From the NCBI RefSeq assembly GCF_010211765.1, contig NZ_PDWO01000003.1:220305-284304 (forward strand): DNA of 64,000 nucleotides. Direction: 5' to 3'. Below the pieces are notes generated by a model. That model was not told where the DNA came from. It ran no database searches and saw only the letters and a program-made list of their open reading frames with translations. Positions 58,541-64,000 of this stretch are shown here, one piece after another (the stretch's first letter is position 1; each line of letters opens with the position of its first letter). The DNA comes from Pseudoxanthomonas kaohsiungensis. Lineage in GTDB: Bacteria > Pseudomonadota > Gammaproteobacteria > Xanthomonadales > Xanthomonadaceae. Both the position numbers and the translations under genes were made by a program.

Positions 58541-58831
58541 TCAGTGCTTCGTGTTGTTGCCGGCGTGCATGGCCGGATGGGTGAACCGCTGAATGTAGCC
58601 ATCGAGCCAGCAACGGGCGGCGTGGTCGCCAGCGTCAAAGCCGATGCGGTCCGCCCAGAAGTTCACCGGCCAGTCCGAACCAAACGGCACCTGCCGGGCG
58701 TACTGCTGAGCCAAGAACCGCAGCTGCTCCATGTCTGCTGCGGTGGAGCCAGTGAAGGGCATGACGCTGCAGGCCGTAGGGGACGTCCGGCGCACGTAGC
58801 CAGGAGAGATAGGGCCTTTCCGGTGCCTCAT
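58541..58831 (-). CDS. Protein of unknown function
   Basis: A 96-residue protein (AADMEQLRFLAQQYARQVPF, DWPVNFWADRIGFDAGDHAA). ATG 58831 overlaps the stop of the upstream gene by four bases, and the DUF6573 gene follows six bases later. Part of a four-gene accessory unit. Unrecognised. Confidence 0.65.
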   Translation of the reverse strand: MRHRKGPISPGYVRRTSPTACSVMPFTGSTAADMEQLRFLAQQYARQVPFGSDWPVNFWADRIGFDAGDHAARCWLDGYIQRFTHPAMHAGNNTKH

Positions 58832-59115
58832 AGGGTCACCTGCTTGGCTTCCATACGCTTGAACCACGCCAGCCCCAGTTCCTCGATAGGGTCAGCCACC
58901 ACCTGGAAGTCCAACGCGGGTTCGACGCGGTGCATGCCGTCTACCACCAGGTCATCGCCCCAGTAGCCATTGCCCTCGGGCGTCCACACGGCCCCATCGC
59001 CGCCAGCGGCGCGTACCTGTTGGATCGCGTCGGCGATGTTGTCGGCCTCCACCTCGACGGTAGCGGTGTGAGGCACGATCCGGTCTAGCCGGAGATTGAA
59101 TCGATACGTGGCCAT
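58828..59115 (-). CDS. Protein of unknown function
   Basis: A 95-residue protein whose first half is a beta-alpha-beta unit (TYRFNLRLDRIVPHTATVEV, EADNIADAIQQVRAAGG). ATG 59115 overlaps the upstream stop by one base (TGATG). Proteins of this kind are common on mobile elements beside DUF6573. No function known. Confidence 0.65.
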   Translation of the reverse strand: MATYRFNLRLDRIVPHTATVEVEADNIADAIQQVRAAGGDGAVWTPEGNGYWGDDLVVDGMHRVEPALDFQVVADPIEELGLAWFKRMEAKQVTL

Positions 59116-59336
59116 CAGTGGCACTCCTTCTTCCAGTACCAGAAACTCTCAACGAACCGCTCAACGGTTCGTGGCTCGATGGGGCCGCTTGCCAGTAGCG
59201 ATCCCGCTACCGACTCGATCCGCAGTCGGTTCTTCTGCTCTTTGATCACCACGCCCAAGGTCTTACCCTTGCGCACGATCCGGCCGTCATCGGCCAAATG
59301 GGCGTCGTAGGCAGTTAGTACGGCTTTCCAGCTCAT
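59115..59336 (-). CDS. Small protein of unknown function
   Basis: A 73-residue basic protein (SWKAVLTAYDAHLADDGRIV, TVERFVESFWYWKKECH). First gene of the accessory unit 59336-58088. Upstream is a GC-rich noncoding stretch without a promoter I can identify. Unrecognised. Confidence 0.6.
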   Translation of the reverse strand: MSWKAVLTAYDAHLADDGRIVRKGKTLGVVIKEQKNRLRIESVAGSLLASGPIEPRTVERFVESFWYWKKECH

Positions 59337-59614
59337 TTTTGGTTCCCACACGGGGACACGCCCCCGCGATGCTCCCGAATGGGGACCGGCCGCCGGCAGG
59401 CGGCGCGCTGTCAATGGAAGAAGCACCAGCGGCTGGCGCGGCCCGCAGACGCAGTCGAGGACACGGGCCGCTGAAGCGACCATTGACAGGACAAGCGCCG
59501 GCGGAAGGCATTCCCGCCTCGAAGAGCGTTGACCAGATCGTTGGGCCAGCGACCAAGCCCGCAGGGACGATCCGTGATCGGTCGAAAGATGACGGGCGCG
59601 ATCCGCAGGAGGCC
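59337..59614. other. GC-rich noncoding stretch with a long-range inverted repeat
   Basis: These 278 bases, between two leftward genes, are much richer in GC than their surroundings. TGTCAATGG (59409-59417) pairs perfectly with CCATTGACA (59480-59488). An open frame on the plus strand shows no domain and looks like composition. A structured RNA or a recent insertion are the options; nothing further can be supported. Confidence 0.4.
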
Positions 59615-60622
59615 CTATGCCATTTCCATTCCTGGCACGTGGTTCAGGGAAGGAACCGACGCCTGTTCCAGTGCAGGAACGTCCACCGTTCGAGGATCAA
59701 CCTCCACTTCTGGTTCGTCCAGCAACGGTTCAAACCGGAAGCGTTCAAGCCCGACGAAGTCGCACACCTTCTCTGCCGCTGATGCAGCGGAATACAGGAA
59801 GTTCGGATCTTCCTTCGCGATCTTGATCCAGTGATGGATGTACGCTGCGTGCTGACTCGGATCGTGACCAATCCCTAACTCCACGCCCATGATGTGCGAC
59901 GAAGTCTCTGCAATAACCTCTTCGCGTGCGTAGCTCTCCGAACCGAATGCACCTGACAGGTCGCGATCCAATCGCGTGGGGTGGCCAGTTGCGTGGGCTA
60001 GTTCATGCAAAGCTGTACTGTAGAAGGCCTCTGGACTCACAAACCGTTCTGGGTAAGGTAATCCGATCTGGTCGGAGCGCGGCGAGTAGTGGGGCTGTGA
60101 TGCTCCGTACACAATCGGAACGCCCGAGGCCTTCAGCAAGGTCTCGCACCGCTCGATCCGCTGCGCCGGAGTTGTCTCCGGACGCGGCGGAGGCGGTGGA
60201 AGCCCCTCTACCTGGGAGGCATTGAAGACGTTGAAGAAGAATGTCTTGACCTTGTCGGTCTCGGTTCTGACAGCAGGTACATTCCCGTGGTCGTGGACTG
60301 GCGAAGACTTGGCTTCATTCTCGTCAGGATAGATCGTGTAACGCAACTGGATGGAATTCGATCCTCTCTTCACGAACGCGCCAAGCGCCTGCGCTTGCTT
60401 GAAGGTCACCCAGCGATTGTCTTCCCAGCCATTGACCATGGCGGCGATCCACAACATGACCCGGTTTCCGCCCCTATACGCCTTCCCTGTTGTCGGGTTG
60501 TACGGCAGGTTGTTCACGGTGCGGGGATCGCCCGGCTTCAAAAACGGCAGGAAGGGTTTTCCTTGCGCCATCAGGTCAATAAGGAGTTGCGCCTGCTGCT
60601 GCGCCAGCTCCGCATACTTCAT
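59615..60622 (-). CDS. ArdC-like antirestriction/ssDNA-binding protein with zincin domain
   Basis: A 335-residue protein. The N-terminal ArdC domain has PYNPTTGKAYRGGNRVMLWI, WVTFKQAQALGAFVKRGSNS and ends near residue 135. The C-terminal zincin domain has TALHELAHATGH (HELAH 206-210). ArdC proteins protect incoming DNA from restriction during conjugation. The ATG overlaps the 66-residue upstream gene by four bases. Confidence 0.92.
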   Translation of the reverse strand: MKYAELAQQQAQLLIDLMAQGKPFLPFLKPGDPRTVNNLPYNPTTGKAYRGGNRVMLWIAAMVNGWEDNRWVTFKQAQALGAFVKRGSNSIQLRYTIYPDENEAKSSPVHDHGNVPAVRTETDKVKTFFFNVFNASQVEGLPPPPPRPETTPAQRIERCETLLKASGVPIVYGASQPHYSPRSDQIGLPYPERFVSPEAFYSTALHELAHATGHPTRLDRDLSGAFGSESYAREEVIAETSSHIMGVELGIGHDPSQHAAYIHHWIKIAKEDPNFLYSAASAAEKVCDFVGLERFRFEPLLDEPEVEVDPRTVDVPALEQASVPSLNHVPGMEMA

Positions 60623-60819
60623 TCGTCTTCGGAGCTTTCGTCTGTAATGACCAGATCACCCCGCTCCAACGAAATCCGCACCTTCTCCACGGCCTGCTCG
60701 ATATCCAGCAAATAGTCATCGGCCGTTCCTGGCTGGATCACCACCCCGTCATGGGTACGAACGACTCGATAGCGAAGCGCCGCATCCAGGGCGTCGCTCA
60801 GCGAGATTGCGTCTTCCAT
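60619..60819 (-). CDS. Small acidic protein coupled to ardC
   Basis: A 66-residue acidic protein (DAISLSDALDAALRYRVVRT, YLLDIEQAVEKVRISLERGD). It precedes ardC with a four-base overlap, so the two are made together. Unrecognised. Confidence 0.65.
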   Translation of the reverse strand: MEDAISLSDALDAALRYRVVRTHDGVVIQPGTADDYLLDIEQAVEKVRISLERGDLVITDESSEDE

Positions 60820-60909
60820 AAGAGGACTCCTAGTGAAGGAACTCCCACATTAGGCAGCGCCGTGCCATCCGGAAGCTGGCACTGCGAACAATGCGAAGCG
60901 AAGCACAAA

Positions 60910-61527
60910 CTACAAGCGACGCTGCGGCTCGCACTGTCGCAATATGGGTCGAGCGATGGCTACGAGCCCTTCCCTTCGCGTCTGCGCCCGTTGGACGCAA
61001 TAGCGCTGCAAGATCGCGGCCAACTGCTCAGCGATTGCTTGCGTGGGCACACGGCTGGCGTAGTCGAACACATCCAGTCCAACCTCGTCGTGAACGGCGT
61101 CGTCCGCCCCCAACCCAAGCAACTCGTCCACCATGTCCACGGCGCCGTACTGGATGTTGAATAGCAGCGGCGTCAGGCCGCTGACATCGCGATGTTCCAG
61201 ATCAGCGCCAGCTTCATACAGCAGCGTCGGTACGCCCGGAACAGTGGCGAAGTACAGTGGCGTGCGGCCATGGCCGCCATACCAGCGTGCATCAGCGTCG
61301 GCACCTGCTGCCAACAGCAGCTGGACCACGCCATAGGACACGTCTGGCTGGTGAAGGATCGTTGAGCCTTCCAAGTCCGAGCTGTCCGGGTCTACGCCCT
61401 TCACTCCCAGAACGTGGGCCATGGCCCGCACATCGTCCCTGGCTCGCAGAAGCGCCGTGTAGTTGGGGTGCGTTGGCCCTGTGCGTTCTCGAACGAGATC
61501 CAGCAGGGCGCGATGTGCCTTGGTCAT
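60910..61527 (-). CDS. Ankyrin-repeat protein
   Basis: A 205-residue protein with four ankyrin-like units: GSTILHQPDVSYGVVQLLLA, GRTPLYFATVPGVPTLLYEA, GLTPLLFNIQYGAVDMVDEL and GLDVFDYASRVPTQAIAEQL. No signal peptide. Start ATG 61527 lies 16 bases after a hairpin. It is the second clear ankyrin gene of the element (compare 36565). Partner unknown. Confidence 0.85.
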   Translation of the reverse strand: MTKAHRALLDLVRERTGPTHPNYTALLRARDDVRAMAHVLGVKGVDPDSSDLEGSTILHQPDVSYGVVQLLLAAGADADARWYGGHGRTPLYFATVPGVPTLLYEAGADLEHRDVSGLTPLLFNIQYGAVDMVDELLGLGADDAVHDEVGLDVFDYASRVPTQAIAEQLAAILQRYCVQRAQTRREGLVAIARPILRQCEPQRRL

Positions 61528-61542
61528 CGAATCATTGTGAAA

Positions 61543-61564
61543 GGGTTGCCGTTGCGGGCAACCC
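61543..61564 (-). terminator. Hairpin downstream of radC, probable terminator
   Basis: Stem GGGTTGCC/GGCAACCC with a six-base loop; on the minus strand followed by TTTCACAATG. It lies 13 bases past the radC stop and 16 bases before the ankyrin start, and its GGTTGCC resembles the -35 part of the element promoter module. Confidence 0.55.
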
Positions 61565-61576
61565 CGTAGGGCTGGG

Positions 61577-62041
61577 TCAGACCCAGCCACGCGCGGCCAA
61601 CGAGGTGTAGCCTTCGGCGGACACCACGAAGTGGTCCAGGAGACGAATGTCCACGAGGGCGAGAGCTTGTTTGCAGCGGGTGGTCACTGCGTTGTCGGCG
61701 GCGCTGGGTTCCAACGAGCCCGACGGGTGGTTGTGAGCCATGATGATCGCCGCGGCGTTCAGTTCCAGAGCGCGCTTGGCGATTTCCCGCGTGTGCACTT
61801 CCGAAGCATCCAGAGTGCCGGCGAACAGGTCTTCCACCGCGATGACCTTATGTCGCGTGTTGAGAAAGGCGATCGAAAGCACTTCCCGATCGTGACTGGC
61901 CAGCCGGTAGCGGAACATCGAGCCTGCGGCGGACGGATCAGAGAGTTGCATGCCATCGCTCCGGATACGGGAGCGCATGAGGGTTTCGGCTTGCTCGATC
62001 AGGCGGTTCTGCTCAGTCGTGAGCGGCTTGGGAACTCTCAT
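61577..62041 (-). CDS. RadC-family JAB/JAMM-domain protein
   Basis: A 154-residue RadC-like protein without the N-terminal HhH part, the short form seen on plasmids and islands. The JAMM metal site is complete: Glu in HDREVLSIAFL, then IIMAHNHPSGSLEPSAAD (HxH-P-x7-D). The family's role in repair is disputed. ATG 62041 gives a normal start. Confidence 0.92.
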   Translation of the reverse strand: MRVPKPLTTEQNRLIEQAETLMRSRIRSDGMQLSDPSAAGSMFRYRLASHDREVLSIAFLNTRHKVIAVEDLFAGTLDASEVHTREIAKRALELNAAAIIMAHNHPSGSLEPSAADNAVTTRCKQALALVDIRLLDHFVVSAEGYTSLAARGWV

Positions 62042-62312
62042 TGGTGTTTCCTCTGGCGCGCCGGATTGGCGTGCGCAGGACCGCCGCCGGGGCCACCAGG
62101 CCGGGCCGCACCCGAGCGCTTGCGCGCGCGGGCGAAACACAGTGGAGCAGGCGCCAGCCTTGCGGCTTGGACCGACGCGGCAAAGTGTCCGTAGCCCGAC
62201 CGCGCGCCAGAGATACGCATATTCCCAAAAAGGAAACGGCGCCTGAGCGCCGCTTCCCCCGTACAGAAGCCCCATGAAGGTTGTCGAGACCCAGCTTCCT
62301 ACGTGAACCCGA
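62042..62312. other. GC-rich noncoding stretch
   Basis: These 271 bases upstream of radC are GC-rich and carry no frame with recognisable content. I see no clear promoter, terminator or repeat except short GC runs. It is similar in composition to 59337-59614. Confidence 0.35.
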
Positions 62313-62714
62313 TCAATGCAGAACGTATCGCCCGCCCTGCGCTTGCCGCCACTGCCAGGATGACAGCCACGCGGGTGAAAGTGCGCCGACCTGGCCGATA
62401 ACGCAGTTGCGAAGATGCGTCTGACCCAAGGCCACGCGACCCTCGAAGCGCACTGCGGGAACATCGCTCCTAGGAGCGTAGCAGGACACTCGATACGTAC
62501 CATCCGAGCGTTTGCCAATGGCATGCCATCGACCCTTGGCGTTGGCCACGTGCCGCGTAATGCGGCCGGTTTCGACATGTTCCACGAGCATGATTGCACC
62601 GGCTAACGGCAGGCCGTGAGAGTCCACGACCTTGCCGCGGAAGTCCGAAGACAGTTGACCCGCGTGAGATGCAAATGACAGTAGTAGCAGGAGGGCGAGA
62701 AGGACGAATTTCAT
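62313..62714 (-). CDS. Secreted carboxypeptidase-regulatory-like domain protein
   Basis: A 133-residue exported protein (signal FVLLALLLLLSFASHAGQ). The mature part is one CarboxypepD_reg/SpaA-like beta domain (FRGKVVDSHGLPLAGAIMLV, TGRITRHVANAKGRWHAIG, DGTYRVSCYAP). The ATG shares one base with the stop of the YadA-like gene (TAATG), so it is translated after the adhesin and may modify or help it. Confidence 0.75.
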   Translation of the reverse strand: MKFVLLALLLLLSFASHAGQLSSDFRGKVVDSHGLPLAGAIMLVEHVETGRITRHVANAKGRWHAIGKRSDGTYRVSCYAPRSDVPAVRFEGRVALGQTHLRNCVIGQVGALSPAWLSSWQWRQAQGGRYVLH

Positions 62715-63751
62715 TAGCGACCTCCGATCCGAAGGCCAACACCGATGACGGCCTTGTTGCCACCGCCGAAGGAGGCACCTACAGCAATGCTGGCTCGATC
62801 ATTCAATCGGCGAGACCAGCCCAAAGCGAGAGCCGTTTCACCGCCAGAGAAGCCCACACCGACAGTCATTCCTCCCTCGCCAGGGGTGGCGGCCATCATG
62901 CTCATCGCACCCATTTGCGCGCCTAATCCGTTCAAGCGCTTATCGACCTGGCCGAAGCGGTTGTTGACATTCTCCCAGCGGTCGTTCCATAGGGTTTCGT
63001 CAAAGCTCGATCCGCCCAACCCTTGCAGGGCTTCCCACAACTGGCCGCCATTGATTGCATCGGTCGAACCTTGTGAGATTGAACCGTTGGCGACTTGCGT
63101 CACCTTGCGATTTCCCATGGCGACTTCGTTTGCTTGCGTTGTTCGAGTGTTGGCGCCAATGGCCACAGAGTTGGCATGACTTGCATTAGATCCATGTCCA
63201 AACGCAGAAGCATTCGCAGCAGATGCCGAGCTTGCAGAACCGTAGGCGTTAGTGCCGTCAGCGGAAGCACGTGCGTTGTTGCCGGTGGCGTTGGCGGCAC
63301 GTCCTGATGCGTTTGCTGTTGCACCCGTGGCGCTCGAATAATCTCCGGTCGCCTCTGCCGCAACACCCGTAGCCGTGGCGCTGTTGCCAGAAGCATTGGT
63401 TTGTGTACCTGTTGCCGTGGAGTTCGATCCAGTTCCCTTGGCACCAAATCCGGTGGCCGTGCTATTGACGCCCTTAGCCTCCGTTTCAGCCCCCGTAGCG
63501 GTAGCTCCCGACTCAGTTGCTTCGGCATAGTTGCCCGTGGCGGTCGTAGCCTGGTCGGTTGCTCTGGCTTGGTCACCATAAGCAGTCGATCCGTTCCCAC
63601 TTGCTTCCGAGAACGGACCGCATGCCGTGGAACTGGATCCCGTGGCGCTTGCTCCATCACAAGCGTAGGACTCCAATTGCGGGTTAAAGGTTTGTGCATG
63701 AGCGGCACCGGCCATCAAGCCAAGAGCCAGGAGAAGTGCAATCTTTTTCAT
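62714..63751 (-). CDS. YadA-like trimeric autotransporter adhesin
   Basis: A 345-residue outer-membrane protein. Signal KKIALLLALGLMAGAAHA; a head of about 200 residues with many degenerate 7- or 14-residue units (A-T-G-x-x-A type, for example SGATATGAETEAKGVNSTAT); a YadA head-neck with SVAIGANTRTTQANEVAMGN; a short stalk; and the C-terminal four-strand anchor (GEGGMTVGVGFSGGETALAL to RIGGR). It likely mediates adhesion or donor-recipient contact. A promoter module lies upstream at 63781-63808. Confidence 0.9.
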   Translation of the reverse strand: MKKIALLLALGLMAGAAHAQTFNPQLESYACDGASATGSSSTACGPFSEASGNGSTAYGDQARATDQATTATGNYAEATESGATATGAETEAKGVNSTATGFGAKGTGSNSTATGTQTNASGNSATATGVAAEATGDYSSATGATANASGRAANATGNNARASADGTNAYGSASSASAANASAFGHGSNASHANSVAIGANTRTTQANEVAMGNRKVTQVANGSISQGSTDAINGGQLWEALQGLGGSSFDETLWNDRWENVNNRFGQVDKRLNGLGAQMGAMSMMAATPGEGGMTVGVGFSGGETALALGWSRRLNDRASIAVGASFGGGNKAVIGVGLRIGGR

Positions 63752-63780
63752 GAGGAAGAGAATGTGGGGAGACCACACCC

Positions 63781-63808
63781 AACCTAGAAACGATGCCGAT
63801 TACGGCAA
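63781..63808 (-). promoter_or_regulatory. Element promoter module, copy upstream of the YadA-like gene
   Basis: Minus strand TTGCCG (63803-63808), 16 bases, TAGGTT (63781-63786), with GCCGTAATCGGC over the -35. The upstream TCGCA part is not conserved here. The rest of the window (63809-64000) holds no gene I can support. Confidence 0.6.
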
Positions 63809-64000
63809 CCCATCCAAGACGAAGGGACGGTTGTTCCGCCCCTTGTCTGATCAAATCTGCGAACCCATTCGTCAGAACGGTTGTGCACACATAGGTGTGC
63901 TCCCAAGGACGCCGGACTGCGCCCCAACCATCTGATCTTGTTGACATTCTCTTGGCAAGGGCCTACTCCTTGATCGACTAGTTGGCCGCTACTTGTAGAG

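Noticed and set aside
59339..59782. Plus-strand open frame over the GC-rich stretch
   Set aside because: It runs into the ardC gene antisense; the product is Ala/Arg/Pro-rich without family signs.
63180..63620. Tandem repeats
   Set aside because: They are the degenerate Ala-Thr-Gly units of the YadA-like head domain, coding and in frame.

Overview
The window looks like a very GC-rich chromosome of the Xanthomonadaceae/Lysobacteraceae (Xanthomonas, Stenotrophomonas, Lysobacter or Luteimonas type) carrying a large integrated conjugative-type element. The lineage call rests on the gene set and order (hppD with a divergent MarR gene, a POT peptide transporter beside kynA, a phoPQ operon, a short coaX-birA pair) and on palindromic repeats of the TGTAGGAGCC type. 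It is an inference from the sequence alone.

Left part, 1-28.2 kb, core chromosome. It starts with tyrosine and tryptophan catabolism (hppD, marR, kynA), a peptide transporter with a thioredoxin-like lipoprotein, and a 2-oxo-acid dehydrogenase complex (E1 alpha, E1 beta, E2). Then come trpS, small stress or envelope genes (CsbD, entericidin), arginase, a tRNA-Thr(UGU), the SPOR-coaX-birA group, mtfA, phoPQ, a CtlX-like hydrolase and dusA. Palindromic repeats occur at three places. At each one the repeat supplies the stop codon of a neighbouring gene. Near 24.4 kb two divergent transporter genes survive only as their 3' ends, back to back. One small secreted-protein gene is frameshifted. An ISL3-family insertion sequence (26654-28111, 8-bp target duplication) has separated the ribosome binding site of a surface-protein gene from its start codon.

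Right part, 28.6-64 kb, an integrative element. A tyrosine recombinase gene follows a HAD-hydrolase gene that is cut off at about 28575, so one end of the element lies there. The other end is not in the window. Base composition is visibly less GC-rich than on the left. The element carries a MobF relaxase/helicase, a VirD4-type coupling protein, a second large membrane P-loop ATPase in a four-gene operon with an L,D-transpeptidase, and a ribbon-helix-helix relaxosome candidate beside an oriT-like inverted-repeat region. It also has a ParA partition cassette bracketed by GATATC iterons, ArdC, a RadC-type JAB protein, DUF6573, two ankyrin proteins, a HEPN protein, nuclease-like genes and a YadA-like trimeric adhesin. 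No VirB-type channel genes are visible, so the mating channel is either outside the window or of a type I do not recognise.

The most interesting signals are in the element. (1) A promoter module, TCGCA-N10-TTGCCG-N16-(-10), with the palindrome GCCGAAATCGGC over the -35 box, recurs upstream of six or seven separate leftward transcription units and suggests an element-wide regulon. (2) Two 10-bp-period GATATC arrays flank parA. (3) A protein of 313 residues resembles HslV/proteasome-type Ntn hydrolases and sits next to an XRE-ImmA/IrrE peptidase with an unknown partner gene. (4) Several very small membrane proteins have good translation signals.
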